Shown: positions 1-8,749, numbered from the stretch's first letter. The stretch: DNA of 25,022 nucleotides from a virus (IMGVR_UViG_3300018420_000105:1-25022), one strand, 5' to 3'. Notes: a model not told the origin generated them from the sequence alone. Translations and numbers: made by a program.

Positions 1-242
1 CGGAAGACGGCGTTACTACAACAAAAGCAGAGCATGAGGCTGCGTATCAGGCTAAATTAGATGCTGATAAGGCTGAATCAGTGCGGTCTGAACGCGACCA
101 GAAGCTAAAGAACACAGACTGGATGGGATTGTCAGATGTCACCATGAGTGAAGATTGGAAGACCTACAGACAAGCCTTGCGCGATGTGCCAGGGCAATCT
201 GCGTTTCCTAATGACATCACTTGGCCTTCTGAACCCAGCTAG
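1..242 (+). CDS. Tail fibre assembly-type chaperone, C-terminal part (5' truncated)
   Basis: An open frame enters from the left edge (codons begin at base 3) and stops at TAG 240-242. The visible roughly 79 residues end in the pattern KNTDWMGLSDV, WKTYRQALRDVPGQ, FPNDITWPSEP. From family knowledge, this is the C-terminal signature of the phage tail assembly chaperone family found with tail fibres (DW..L.D....W..YRQALRD....FP..I.WP..P). Such proteins help fold or assemble tail fibres and are not normally in the virion. The preceding stretch is charged and helical. The next gene starts on the last base of this stop codon, so the two are translationally linked. The start and N-terminus lie outside the window. 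Confidence 0.65.
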   Translation, partial: EDGVTTTKAEHEAAYQAKLDADKAESVRSERDQKLKNTDWMGLSDVTMSEDWKTYRQALRDVPGQSAFPNDITWPSEPS

Positions 243-1126
243 TGATAATTGGACCTGAGACTCCAACGTCTATTGTCCAAGCTACACAGCCCCAAGCACA
301 AGAAACCATCACACTCAGGCTCTCGCCTGACTTAGTCCAAGAACTCGACCTCCCCGAAGATCAGATTGTCAAAGGGTCTGTCTCTGAAGACGGCTCGTCC
401 ATCACCATCAGCACAGAGAGCGGCACAGCAGAAATTGCTGGCAACTTTGTGTCGTCAGCCGGTGAGGACATTAACGTCCGGGTCCGCTCTGCAGAAATCC
501 CTCAACAGCAGGAAACGCCGAAACCTGACGTTCTAACCAGGCAGTCGGAACTCGATGCTGTTTTTGAGAAAACATCTGCAAACATCGACAACAGCGCAGA
601 TGTCGAAAACCTGCTCACAAATCTAAAAAATGCGATTGAGGGTGGTGCGAATTCATTTTCTGGCGAGGTGGAGATCTTTGAAGGTTTACCACCTGTTGAA
701 ATTGAATTTGAAAAATCTGAGCCGTCTAGTTTTCTTTGGGAAGCGCCAGAGGCAAGGGAATTTGAGGAAGCAGCCGAGGGTAGCAACTCGGTAGATTTTG
801 GCGAGGGCGAAATAAACAGTGGGGAGACTGAAGAAGTCTTATTCAGTCAAACCCTTAATTCTGATGATGATTGGACTATCAATGTCGATGCGGACATTGG
901 GGATCAGGATCACATCTGGCTCCAGGGAAGGGTGCAGGACAACCATGGCAGATTTTCAATGTGGTTCGACAAACCTCGCACGGCTGCGTATGCGCTGGAA
1001 AATATAAGTGAGGTGCAGAAAAAACTAGAATCGTTTGGTATCACAGTTGATCACCTTGGTATTTCACCATTTCCGCGCACAGCGGTAGAAGATCCTCCGA
1101 AAAGCACATTTATGATTGAGGTTTGA
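242..1126 (+). CDS. Unknown late-operon protein with FliK-like C-terminal domain
   Basis: 294 aa starting at GTG 242, which overlaps the previous TAG (TAGTG). I do not recognise the whole protein. The first 230 residues are acidic, rich in Gln, Glu and Ser, with no membrane segment. The last 80 residues alternate in the way seen in flagellar hook-length control (FliK) C-terminal domains: WLQGRVQDNHGRFSMWF, then a helix (ALENISEVQKKLESFGI), then VDHLGISPFP. In FliK this fold contacts the export gate. A phage version could instead be a structural or length-related protein, which is inference. It sits between a tail chaperone and the holin genes, so a tail or lysis-linked late role is plausible. 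No clear Shine-Dalgarno site is seen, which fits translational coupling. Confidence 0.5.
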   Translation: MIIGPETPTSIVQATQPQAQETITLRLSPDLVQELDLPEDQIVKGSVSEDGSSITISTESGTAEIAGNFVSSAGEDINVRVRSAEIPQQQETPKPDVLTRQSELDAVFEKTSANIDNSADVENLLTNLKNAIEGGANSFSGEVEIFEGLPPVEIEFEKSEPSSFLWEAPEAREFEEAAEGSNSVDFGEGEINSGETEEVLFSQTLNSDDDWTINVDADIGDQDHIWLQGRVQDNHGRFSMWFDKPRTAAYALENISEVQKKLESFGITVDHLGISPFPRTAVEDPPKSTFMIEV

Positions 1127-1127
1127 A

Positions 1128-1601
1128 GTGAAAAAGTTAAAAGGTGTGTTGGCTAGTTTGGCCCCGACGGTTGGTCGATCTCTCGGTGGACCACTCGCTG
1201 GCATGGGCATCAAACTAATTGCTGATCGACTTGGCGTTTCAAACACAACTGATCCCGCAAAACTTGAAGAGTATATTGAGAAACACCCGGAGGTGATCCC
1301 GCAAATCCAAGAAGCAGATAACGAGTTTAGACGGACTCTCGAAGAACGTCAGATCGATTTAGAAACCTTTAAGACACAAGTCGAAGACACGCAGCATGCG
1401 CGAATGACTTTCGGAGATGATCCCACGCCTAAAGCATTTGCCATCATCGCGCTCCTTGGTTTTCTCGGATATATATTTATGGTCACGTTTGACGTTCCCG
1501 ACTCTGATGTACTTCCTAATGTTATCTTAGGATACCTCGGAGGCTTAATATCTGGGATAAGCAGCTATTATTTTGGCAGTAGCAACAACAACAAGTCGTA
1601 A
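1128..1601 (+). CDS. 3TM-type phage holin
   Basis: Predicted inner-membrane pore protein that times lysis. I start it at GTG 1128 (157 aa), just after the upstream TGA and about 7 nt after a GAG ribosome site. A TTG start at 1116 in the same frame would add four residues. The N-terminus is a glycine/alanine-rich hydrophobic segment (LASLAPTVGRSLGGPLAGMG). A charged helical middle follows (about residues 45-100). Two close hydrophobic segments come next (FAIIALLGFLGYIFMVTF, then VILGYLGGLISGISSYYF), and the end is a short polar tail. This order matches the GTA/phage 3TM holin family (amphipathic N-terminus, coiled middle, C-terminal TM pair). The next gene begins 4 nt downstream and encodes another lysis-type membrane protein, which supports the call. 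The endolysin is 16 kb away. Confidence 0.7.
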   Translation: MKKLKGVLASLAPTVGRSLGGPLAGMGIKLIADRLGVSNTTDPAKLEEYIEKHPEVIPQIQEADNEFRRTLEERQIDLETFKTQVEDTQHARMTFGDDPTPKAFAIIALLGFLGYIFMVTFDVPDSDVLPNVILGYLGGLISGISSYYFGSSNNNKS

Positions 1602-1605
1602 AATT

Positions 1606-1794
1606 ATGAAAGAAGTTGAAACGCGGGTTACCCGACTTGAAGAACAAGTTATTACGCTATTTAAAAACTTTGAGAGCGTAGATAGGAAACTTGATCACAT
1701 CGAGGCCAAGTTTGAAAAAGAATTGCGCGTGGCGATGATGGAGCGATTAGTCTGGTTAGGCGTAATTGCATTAATTAGTTACCTGGGTACATAG
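1606..1794 (+). CDS. XhlA-like small coiled-coil/TM protein
   Basis: 62 aa from ATG 1606; a TTG at 1573 in frame would overlap the holin gene. The N-terminal 45 residues form a heptad-like charged helix (VETRVTRLEEQVITLFKNF, VDRKLDHIEAKFEKEL). The C-terminal 17 are a single membrane segment (LVWLGVIALISYLG). From family knowledge this is the architecture of XhlA-type haemolysin/holin-accessory proteins, membrane-anchored by the C-terminus. Lying directly after the holin gene, it probably modulates lysis. A structural coiled-coil role cannot be excluded, because similar short proteins occur in tail modules. Confidence 0.6.
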   Translation: MKEVETRVTRLEEQVITLFKNFESVDRKLDHIEAKFEKELRVAMMERLVWLGVIALISYLGT

Positions 1795-1795
1795 C

Positions 1796-3271
1796 ATGCT
1801 GATCAAATTAGAAATCCCGCCAGGTCTGTATAAAAACGGCACCGAGTACCAGGCTGCTGGCCGGTGGACCGATGCTAATCTTGTGCGTTGGTTTGAAAAC
1901 ACACTCAGACCTATCGGCGGCTGGCAGACAATGTCATCAACGCAGTTTAGTGACGTGGCGCGGGGGATGCATGGTTACTTTGACAACTCAAATAACCGCC
2001 GCGTGATAGTGGGTACAACTTCTAACCTTTACGTGTACGCAGAGGGTGTAAGTCAATCTAACATAACCCCAAGTGGTATCGTTACTGGCCGAAATGATGC
2101 GGCATCACAAATAGGCTACGGTGCACAACTTTATGGGGAACATGCCTACGGCGTCGCCAGACCTGACAACGAACAGTATGACCCAGTAACTACCTGGACT
2201 ATAGATAACTTCGGTGAGGATGCTGTTTGTTCAGCAACGACAGACGGCAAAATCTACATCTGGGAGAACAACCCCAGCGCGGTGGCAACTGTCCTGACTA
2301 ACGCCCCAACGTCCAACCAGGGGGTGCTAGTGACAGACGAGCGGTTTGTCATGTGCCTCGGTGCAGGTGGAAATCCCAGAAAGGTCCAGTGGAGTGACCA
2401 AGAAGCTGCCACGGTGTGGACCCCGGCAAGCACCAACGCTGCCGGTTCCTTGGAAGTGGCGTCAGACGGCAAGATCAGAGCCGGTATTGTTGTGCGTGGC
2501 CAGGTTCTCGTTTTGACAGATACGAGCGCACACGCTCTCTCATACGTCGGAACGCCGTTTTATTACACCCAGGAAACAGTAGGATCTAACTGCGGAATAA
2601 TCGCTGCGAAGGCGGTTGCAGTGACAGGCACGGCTGCATTCTGGATGGGGGAGAAGTCATTTTTCAGATATGACGGCGGCTACACGGTTCCGATCAAGTC
2701 TGATGTGAGTGATTTCGTATTTAATCGCCTTAATCAAAGTCAGCGTAGCAAAATTTGGGCGGTTATTAATGGCCAGTTCAACGAATGCTGGTGGTTCTAT
2801 CCATCATCATCCAGCACAGAAATCGACAGCTACGTGGCCTACAACTTCGTTGATGACACCTGGACGGTTGGCTCATTGGCCAGGACCGCGGGTTTCGATG
2901 CCGGTATCTTTATCGATCCTATCTGGGCCAGTACAGACCGCTACATATATGAGCATGAAAGCGGCTTTGGTTACGACTCTGCAACGCCTTTTGCAGAGAG
3001 CGGGGCCATTGAGATCGGGACCGGAGAGCGCCTGGCAGATGTCACTGAGTTAATCCCAGACGAGAGCAACCTGGGTGATACCTCTGTGATTTTTAAAACT
3101 CGTAACTTCCCGACTGCAACGGAGACAACGTCTAGTTCCTTCACTATGGCTAACCCTACCAGTGTCCGGCTTACTGCACGGCAAGTGCGAATTCGTGTAA
3201 GCGGCGCAAGTGCCAGTGATTGGCGATATGGCAATCTGCGACTGAACGTCCAGGCGGGATCGCGGCGATGA
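1796..3271 (+). CDS. P22 gp10-like packaged-DNA stabilization / tail protein
   Basis: 491 aa from ATG 1796, one base after the previous stop codon. The protein is rich in beta-strand patterns, Gly, Trp and Tyr, as in the propeller-like gp10 tail factor of P22 (472 aa), which plugs the portal after DNA packaging. Supporting features are an N-terminal YKNGTEYQAAGRWTDANLVR entry strand, the central GQVLVLTDTSAHALSYVG and FWMGEKSFFRYDGG strands, and a final RQVRIRVSGASASDWRYGNL strand. These follow the layout of gp10-type proteins, but I recognise the resemblance only by eye. The neighbours (a small protein and three large internal-protein-like genes) match the podovirus head-tail order. An alternative is another beta-rich tail-spike base or neck protein. 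Confidence 0.5.
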   Translation: MLIKLEIPPGLYKNGTEYQAAGRWTDANLVRWFENTLRPIGGWQTMSSTQFSDVARGMHGYFDNSNNRRVIVGTTSNLYVYAEGVSQSNITPSGIVTGRNDAASQIGYGAQLYGEHAYGVARPDNEQYDPVTTWTIDNFGEDAVCSATTDGKIYIWENNPSAVATVLTNAPTSNQGVLVTDERFVMCLGAGGNPRKVQWSDQEAATVWTPASTNAAGSLEVASDGKIRAGIVVRGQVLVLTDTSAHALSYVGTPFYYTQETVGSNCGIIAAKAVAVTGTAAFWMGEKSFFRYDGGYTVPIKSDVSDFVFNRLNQSQRSKIWAVINGQFNECWWFYPSSSSTEIDSYVAYNFVDDTWTVGSLARTAGFDAGIFIDPIWASTDRYIYEHESGFGYDSATPFAESGAIEIGTGERLADVTELIPDESNLGDTSVIFKTRNFPTATETTSSSFTMANPTSVRLTARQVRIRVSGASASDWRYGNLRLNVQAGSRR

Positions 3272-3474
3272 AACTGTCCAGACCTCTACCGACTTACGAT
3301 GCCAACCAAATAGCCAGCAACCAGTTTCAGCTGGAGAGCGCTGACAGGCAAAACCACAAGAAGGAACAGACCGTGGAGATCGGTAGTGCCGACCTTGTTC
3401 TAACTGCTCCGAATGGCACGCGGTACAAAGTCACCGTGGACAACAGTGGCAACCTTTCAACGAGCGCAGCCTAA
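3268..3474 (+). CDS. Small conserved-looking structural-module protein
   Basis: 68 aa. I choose ATG 3268, which overlaps the TGA of the previous gene (ATGA), over an in-frame upstream start at 3220 that would sit inside that gene. GGCGGGA at 3253-3259 could serve as ribosome site. The N-terminal half is polar and helical (ANQIASNQFQLESADRQNHK). The C-terminal half is a beta hairpin-like stretch (LVLTAPNGTRYKVTVDNSGN). I do not recognise a named family. Small proteins with the NGTRYKVTVDNSGN-type ending often sit next to tail genes in marine phages. It overlaps both neighbours by 1-4 nt, so it belongs to the same translationally coupled late operon. Confidence 0.6.
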   Translation: MKLSRPLPTYDANQIASNQFQLESADRQNHKKEQTVEIGSADLVLTAPNGTRYKVTVDNSGNLSTSAA

Positions 3475-5975
3475 TGGGTGTTAAATTCAAAAAGGAAGGC
3501 GATTGGGCCGACGGCGTAGACTTTAGCACCGCATTTGATCCAACAATCCCAAGCGGTCCAAATTCTATCGCGATCCCTGCTGGTCAGACACTAGATCAAT
3601 TCCTGGGAAATCCTGGGCCTCCAAGCATGGATACGCCCGGTGGAGGAATGAATGCTTACAATCCATTTCCCGCTAATACCGGATATGCAACTGACAGTGG
3701 CGTGGCTGCTTACGACATGTACGCGCAGCAGGATGCGGAAAACCAGATGGGCGGCTTTTCGCCTGTTGTTCAAAACACTGTCGCCAACGTCTTTGACAAT
3801 CGAGCCAACAACAACGCAAGAGGCGGTTATACGCCTGTCGGTGAAGACATCGAAGGCCAATACGGCTTTGAAGATCTAGCAGCGCAGCCAACAGCTGATC
3901 AAATCCTCAACGACCCCAACAGGACAAATGAGCAGAAGGTCGATGAACTTTACGATCTATACCCAGGCCAAGCCCCTGGCTTAATTTTAGGCCGCGCAAA
4001 TGAAGCCGAAATGACGGCACAAGGCGTATCAGACAGCTATCGGGACTTCCCGGTTGATGTGCTGACTACCATACTCCAAACGATGGGAAATCAGGGCAAC
4101 CAGGACGCAATAGATATCTTGGCTCGGAGTAAGCCGATTCCTCCAAGCAATCCACCTGGGAACCAAAATGGCAACCAGACCGGCAACCAAAATCCGGGAA
4201 ACGATGATCCCAGCACAAACCCCAACGTCATTATAGGTGGTAACGGTACGAATGACGGTCAAACACCAATTGACGATACTCCGAAGCCTGATGAGAACGG
4301 GCAATGCCCGGTTGGTTTCCAAAATGTAGATGGGCAGTGCGTGGCAATTATCCCGCCTGGTGACGTCGATGTCGGCGATGATGATCCCCCTCAAGAAACT
4401 TTTGTCTGCGGCGCAGGAACTCTTAGAGAGGGCGAGACAGTAACCTCGCTTGATCTTTGCAACATACCGAAAGGCGATGACCCACCGGCTTTAGTGTGCC
4501 CCGTTGGCACTTTGCGCGAGGGTGAGACAGTCACTTCCCTTGATATGTGCAATAAGCCTAAAGGTGACCCACCACCCGAAAACACATGTGAAATAGTTGG
4601 TGGCGTGCAGTACGTGCGTGACGCCAACGGTGTTTGCGTTCCCCCAGGGGGTGACCCAGGCGGCGGTCCATATGAGCCAGATGACGACCCTCCCGGCACA
4701 AACACCACAGTAGTTCCAAAAGTAACTCCAGAAATTCCAGCAGCAGGTAACAATATGGGCTTTGGCGATTTTCAATCGACATTCGAGCGAAACACAGAAG
4801 CGGACCAAGAACTGAGGCGACGCTCAATGAATCTGCTGGGCTCTGGCCCGCAAGAGTCGTTGATGCAGCGCTACAATCAAGGGTTGACGCCTTTTTCCGG
4901 TCAGCGGTTTACCGGGCTCAATCAAGATCAAATTAACGCGAATGAGATGCTGCGCGGCAATGTGAGCGCGATCCCAGGGCAGAATATATTTAATCAAGCC
5001 ACAGCCGCTGCGCAAGGGCTTGCACCTATACAAGCAAACACGATCACCGGGCCTCTAATTGATCCAGAAGCGATACAAACTGGTGGCAGACAGCGGATTC
5101 AAGACATTGTTGCCCAGCAGTTCGCTGGCACTAATCTGGCACCCTACACCAACCCTTACGATCAGCAGGTCGTCGATGCGGCACTCAATGACATTGAGCG
5201 GCAACGTCAGATGGCCTTGCAGCAGAATGCGAGCCAAGCAACCCTGGCAGGGGCATACGGTGGTGATCGCGCAGCGCTGATAGATGCTGAAACCAACAGG
5301 GCGGCTCTTGATACAGCTGCGCGCACAGCGGCGAGTCTTAGGCAGCAGGGCTTCAACGATGCAGCGGCTCGGGTTGAGTCAGACGCCAATAGAGCAATGT
5401 CAGCGGCGCAATCTAATCAGGCTGCAGACCAACAGACTGTTCGCGACGCCCTGAGTGTTGCCTCCGATAACCTGCAGGCCAATATGAGCCAGCAGCGAGC
5501 GGCTGATACTGACACTCAACTGAATCAGATACGCCAATCCCAGGCGCTGCTCGATGCCTTCGGCCAGGGCAGTGACATATATCGCCAGTATTTGGGTGAC
5601 TTTGTGGGCCTCGGCGACAGGCTTGATGCGCGTGACCAGAGAGAACTGGATTTTGATTTTGGCCAGTACCTGCTCGGGCAGGAATTTGACCAAGACCAGA
5701 TCACGAATTTACTGAATCTTATTCAGCGTGCACCGCAAAACACCAAAATCACCGACAGCGTTGATGCTGGGGTGACGGGCGATTTAGCAGCACTCAGCAA
5801 TATCTATAATATCGGAAGTGGTATCTATGATTTTGCTAGTGGTATTGGTGGCGCTACGCCCACACCAACTTCCGGTGGTGGTTTAGTTGGGAATTTGGAA
5901 AATCTTGGTATAGATACCTCAGACATGAGTTTGGGAGATGTCTTATTGGCTGGTCTTGGTCAGAGGGGATATTAA
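3474..5975 (+). CDS. Large internal/ejection-type virion protein with Cys-rich linker repeats
   Basis: 833 aa from ATG 3474, overlapping the previous TAA (TAATG). There are three regions. Residues 1-210 are a mixed N-terminal part. Residues 215-420 are a low-complexity Asn/Gly/Pro/Asp linker containing cysteine modules (CPVGFQNVDGQC, then two copies of a C-x-TLREGETVTSLDxC unit). Residues 425-790 are a long helical, Gln/Ala-rich region. The helical part holds NPYDQQVVDAALNDIERQRQ and GAYGGDRAALIDAETNRA, a signature I know from large proteins next to tail genes in marine phages, usually left as hypothetical or internal virion proteins. The protein ends in a Gly-rich hydrophobic stretch. Ejection through the tail or assembly inside the head is inferred, not shown. 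Confidence 0.55.
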   Translation: MGVKFKKEGDWADGVDFSTAFDPTIPSGPNSIAIPAGQTLDQFLGNPGPPSMDTPGGGMNAYNPFPANTGYATDSGVAAYDMYAQQDAENQMGGFSPVVQNTVANVFDNRANNNARGGYTPVGEDIEGQYGFEDLAAQPTADQILNDPNRTNEQKVDELYDLYPGQAPGLILGRANEAEMTAQGVSDSYRDFPVDVLTTILQTMGNQGNQDAIDILARSKPIPPSNPPGNQNGNQTGNQNPGNDDPSTNPNVIIGGNGTNDGQTPIDDTPKPDENGQCPVGFQNVDGQCVAIIPPGDVDVGDDDPPQETFVCGAGTLREGETVTSLDLCNIPKGDDPPALVCPVGTLREGETVTSLDMCNKPKGDPPPENTCEIVGGVQYVRDANGVCVPPGGDPGGGPYEPDDDPPGTNTTVVPKVTPEIPAAGNNMGFGDFQSTFERNTEADQELRRRSMNLLGSGPQESLMQRYNQGLTPFSGQRFTGLNQDQINANEMLRGNVSAIPGQNIFNQATAAAQGLAPIQANTITGPLIDPEAIQTGGRQRIQDIVAQQFAGTNLAPYTNPYDQQVVDAALNDIERQRQMALQQNASQATLAGAYGGDRAALIDAETNRAALDTAARTAASLRQQGFNDAAARVESDANRAMSAAQSNQAADQQTVRDALSVASDNLQANMSQQRAADTDTQLNQIRQSQALLDAFGQGSDIYRQYLGDFVGLGDRLDARDQRELDFDFGQYLLGQEFDQDQITNLLNLIQRAPQNTKITDSVDAGVTGDLAALSNIYNIGSGIYDFASGIGGATPTPTSGGGLVGNLENLGIDTSDMSLGDVLLAGLGQRGY
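4401..4576 (+). repeat. 90-bp imperfect tandem repeat (two copies) in the 833-aa gene
   Basis: Copy 1 begins at about 4401 and copy 2 at about 4491. Both encode a 25-30 residue unit that reads C-x-x-G-TLREGETVTSLD-x-C-N-x-PKGD. The proteins match almost exactly over TLREGETVTSLD while many third codon positions differ. The duplication is therefore not recent, or codon drift has been tolerated under protein-level selection. Each unit has two cysteines. A third, weaker cysteine module (CPVGFQNVDGQC) lies just upstream at about 4300-4340. Confidence 0.8.
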
Positions 5976-5976
5976 A

Positions 5977-7176
5977 ATGGCAGAACCTATGAACCTTTTC
6001 AGTCGGATCGGTAGCACTCTAAACCGTGCTAACGAGGGTTTAGGAGGGCTTCTTGCCTCAATTGGGCGCGCGCAGGCGCCTGGTCGTAATTTGTCCGATG
6101 CGCAAGCGCGAGGTTTGTTCGGAGCGCAAGCGGCTGGGACACAAGACCAGTATTTACAAAATGTGCGAGCGGAGCAGGAATTACAGCGCCGACAAGATTT
6201 AGCGGCGCAGTTGATGGCTCCTGAGGGATTGTTAAATCAGTCTAATTTCGCTTCGGACCCACAGCGAGCAATGCTTACTGAAATGTTAAATCAGGGCGAT
6301 ACCATGAGCGCTCTGCAGGGACTTAGTGGTTTGGAAACGGCTTACAATTCCAAGCAAGCTATGCTCCAAGCGGCAAGCCAGATGGGCCTAGACCCTGGCA
6401 CCTTGGCGATGCTGGGTAGTATGGACGCCGAGTCCATTCAGACTTATCTGGCTGCAGAGCGTGATCGGTCAATAACGCAGGGTAGAACAACCTTTGACCA
6501 AGCTGACTCGCTGCGGGATGAATTCACGGCCCAAAGCGAAGGATTTGAGGAGCGCGAGGACAAGTTTGCGCAGATCAAGAAGTTCAGCGAAGAGCCGTCA
6601 GCAGCGGGTGACATTGCAATGATCTTCGCTTACATGAAACTGCTTGATCCTAACAGCGTTGTTAGGGAGAGCGAATATGCCACAGCAGCTGCAGCAGGCC
6701 CGTTGGTCGATACGCGAACCAGGGGCTTATACAACCAACTGATAAGCGGTGAGAGGCTGCTACCCTCGCAACGTGCAGACTTTATGAGGAGGTCAGCTGA
6801 CCTTTACAGGACAGCGCTAGACGGGCAAAGCAGACGTATTGAGCGGTCCACAGACCTCGCTAGCAATTACGATTTGCAATTCGATAGGGACGTTCTCCCA
6901 GGCGTTGGGCCGCGTTTTAGCGCGGAAGACTTAGATTCTATAGATTATCGTGCGATTGCCTCTAGGACTAGTACAGATGACCCAACGATGAGCGCAGAAA
7001 TTGGTCAGAGGGTATTTAACATTAATGCGCAACTGGCAGGCGAAGCAGCGCTTATTCTGGATGGAACCGATCCGCGAGACATTAGTGATTTGGGTTTGAC
7101 GGAAACCGAAGCGAACAATTTGATTGATCTCGTTGCCGATGCAGCAGTCGCAGCCGGAATTGATTTAGGAGAGTAG
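5977..7176 (+). CDS. Putative internal virion protein (ejection-module type)
   Basis: 399 aa. Start ATG 5977 is chosen because AGAGGGG lies 9-10 nt upstream; an in-frame start at 5938 would overlap the previous gene. It is almost entirely helical and rich in Ala, Gln and Leu, without membrane segments. The motif DIAMIFAYMKLLDPNSVVRE (about residues 216-235), followed by SEYATAAAAG and then YNQLISGERLLPSQRADFMRR, is one I recognise from phage structural proteins encoded beside internal core or transglycosylase-like proteins. No catalytic motif is visible. It is translated just before the 469-aa protein (2 nt gap), and the three large genes probably form one ejection or internal-scaffold set. 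Confidence 0.5.
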   Translation: MAEPMNLFSRIGSTLNRANEGLGGLLASIGRAQAPGRNLSDAQARGLFGAQAAGTQDQYLQNVRAEQELQRRQDLAAQLMAPEGLLNQSNFASDPQRAMLTEMLNQGDTMSALQGLSGLETAYNSKQAMLQAASQMGLDPGTLAMLGSMDAESIQTYLAAERDRSITQGRTTFDQADSLRDEFTAQSEGFEEREDKFAQIKKFSEEPSAAGDIAMIFAYMKLLDPNSVVRESEYATAAAAGPLVDTRTRGLYNQLISGERLLPSQRADFMRRSADLYRTALDGQSRRIERSTDLASNYDLQFDRDVLPGVGPRFSAEDLDSIDYRAIASRTSTDDPTMSAEIGQRVFNINAQLAGEAALILDGTDPRDISDLGLTETEANNLIDLVADAAVAAGIDLGE

Positions 7177-7178
7177 CG

Positions 7179-8588
7179 ATGGCACCGCAAACTAACGTAG
7201 CAAAACTGGCGCGTTACGCACAAATGACGGGAACTCAGCAGGGCAATGACCCTGGGTTTGAGTTCAGTACCATGATTAGCAATATGGGCCCGTCACTGCG
7301 TAAGAATATTGGCGATTTTGTCAGTGCAGTCACTAACCCTATCGATACAGTGACTGCCATGGGTAAGACCGCCGGTGGATATATGGGCAAGGCCGGTATC
7401 CCAATGTTAGAAAATTACACCCCATACGCTGATGCGATGAATGACTTTTTCAGGCAGCGCTATGGCAGCACTGACGCATTCCTAAATACCGTCGAAACCG
7501 ATCCGGTAGGGGCTCTTGCTGACCTATCGACTATTTTCACTGGCGTAGGCGGTGCGGGAAGGGCAGTCACCAGCACTGGGGGCACCGCAAACCGTGTTGC
7601 CTCGCAGATTTCTCGCGTGGGCAATGCTATTGATCCAGTAAACCAATCATTTAACCTGGCGCAAGCACCCTTGGGAGCGCTTATTTCAGAAGGTACCCCA
7701 CAAAACATGTATGCCTCTGGGGTAAAGCCCTCCAGCACCCTCACTGCTAGTGAGCGGGCTAACGTTCTGCAAACTGGTTTAGATGAAGGAATAATGCCAA
7801 CTCCAGCAGGTGTTAGGAAATTAGATGATCTAATTTCAGGATTTGGCCGACGAGTTGATCAACTCATTGCAAAATCAGAATCAGAGGGAAGGGCTGTTGA
7901 TGCCCTGGTGCTTTTTGATGACCTAGCTGACTTGGAGAACACGATATCGACAGAGCCACGTCTAAATAGAGCGAATGAGTTAGAGGCCATCGCTAAAATT
8001 CGCAGTGAGGTGGCTGATTCGATTTATCGTACAGATGATATTGATGCGAACACGCCCCCTAAATTGATGACCGCTAGAGAACTGCAAGACCTCAAAAGAC
8101 AAGCCTATGCTGCAGCAGACTACGGTTTCAAAGCCCTAGAAAACCCCATGAGCAATCAAGCCAGACAGGCTGTCGGCCGAGGTGCACGCCGGGGTGTAGA
8201 AAGAGCAGTTGATAACCCGGAACTGACAGCACTTAATCAAAGGCTTGGCAGTTTACTAGAGGCGCGACCTCAAATTGAGCGCGCATCTGGTGTCACTCAA
8301 AATCGTAATTTCATCAACCTGCCAGGCTTGCTTGGTGCAAGTGCTGGCTATGGCGCAGCGGGTGACCCGTTCGCTGCGGCAGCGCTTGGCACGATGGGAA
8401 GCCTGGCTGGTCGTATACCCCAGGCAAAGATGGGTATCGGACTAAATAGGATGCGCCAGATACCACGAAGACCTATGCAGTCTTTTGGTGGACAGTTTCC
8501 TGCACCGTTCCGAGATACAGGAAGAGGTCTTATGTATAGTGGTAGAGCGCAAGAGGGTATGCGCAATCGTGGCCTAATGGGCCGCTAA
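7179..8588 (+). CDS. Putative internal virion protein, last gene of the late operon
   Basis: 469 aa from ATG 7179, with AGGAGAG six to eleven bases upstream. The N-terminal 130 residues contain a Gly/Ala-rich, possibly membrane-active stretch (VGALADLSTIFTGVGGAGRA). The middle is helical and charged (about 185-365). The C-terminus is Gly/Ala-rich (LLGASAGYGAAGDPFAAAALG) and then very basic with many Arg and Met (GIGLNRMRQIPRRPMQ). A hydrophobic glycine segment plus a basic tail would suit a protein that is packaged with DNA or crosses the host envelope, which is inference. No named family is recognised. It is the last rightward gene before attP and converges on int. Confidence 0.5.
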   Translation: MAPQTNVAKLARYAQMTGTQQGNDPGFEFSTMISNMGPSLRKNIGDFVSAVTNPIDTVTAMGKTAGGYMGKAGIPMLENYTPYADAMNDFFRQRYGSTDAFLNTVETDPVGALADLSTIFTGVGGAGRAVTSTGGTANRVASQISRVGNAIDPVNQSFNLAQAPLGALISEGTPQNMYASGVKPSSTLTASERANVLQTGLDEGIMPTPAGVRKLDDLISGFGRRVDQLIAKSESEGRAVDALVLFDDLADLENTISTEPRLNRANELEAIAKIRSEVADSIYRTDDIDANTPPKLMTARELQDLKRQAYAAADYGFKALENPMSNQARQAVGRGARRGVERAVDNPELTALNQRLGSLLEARPQIERASGVTQNRNFINLPGLLGASAGYGAAGDPFAAAALGTMGSLAGRIPQAKMGIGLNRMRQIPRRPMQSFGGQFPAPFRDTGRGLMYSGRAQEGMRNRGLMGR

Positions 8589-8600
8589 TACTGTATCCTC

Positions 8601-8623
8601 TGCACCGGTTTCTGCACCGGTTT
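8601..8623 (+). repeat. Left arm pair, two TGCACCGGTTT copies
   Basis: TGCACCGGTTT occurs at 8601-8611 and 8613-8623, period 12, about 100 bp left of the att core. The same 11-mer occurs twice on the other side of the core. Paired direct repeats on both sides of a core fit integrase arm-type sites. The same bases also form a hairpin (ACCGGT, 6-nt loop, ACCGGT) followed by TTTTG, so this stretch could double as the terminator of the late operon, whose last stop is 13 nt upstream. Confidence 0.65.
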
Positions 8624-8719
8624 TGTCGTCTGTCAGCGACTTTTGCTGTCTGCGAGTGTCTGACAAGTGTAAGTAAAACAAACACTTATATCAGGCACTC
8701 ATGGACAGTAAAGTACAAT

Positions 8720-8749
8720 CTAGGGTTTCGAAACCCCTAGGGGACGCCA
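8720..8749 (+). other. attP: attP core matching the 3' end of tRNA-Glu
   Basis: Bases 8734-8749 read CCCCTAGGGGACGCCA. From memory, this equals the T-stem 3' strand, acceptor strand, discriminator and CCA of E. coli tRNA-Glu. Extending left to 8723 gives 25 of 27 matches (T for G at 8726, A for T at 8733). The rest of a tRNA (anticodon arm, D arm) is absent upstream, so this is a phage attP carrying only the tRNA tail, not a tRNA gene. It also makes a near-perfect dyad (CTAGGG...CCCTAG, 8720-8740). Integrase is encoded immediately to the right and points toward it, the usual arrangement for tRNA-targeting phages. Confidence 0.75.

Noticed and set aside
8720-8749. A complete tRNA-Glu gene
   Set aside because: Only the T-arm 3' side, acceptor strand and CCA are present. 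The anticodon and D arms are absent upstream and the T-stem pair next to the loop is mismatched, so this is attP.
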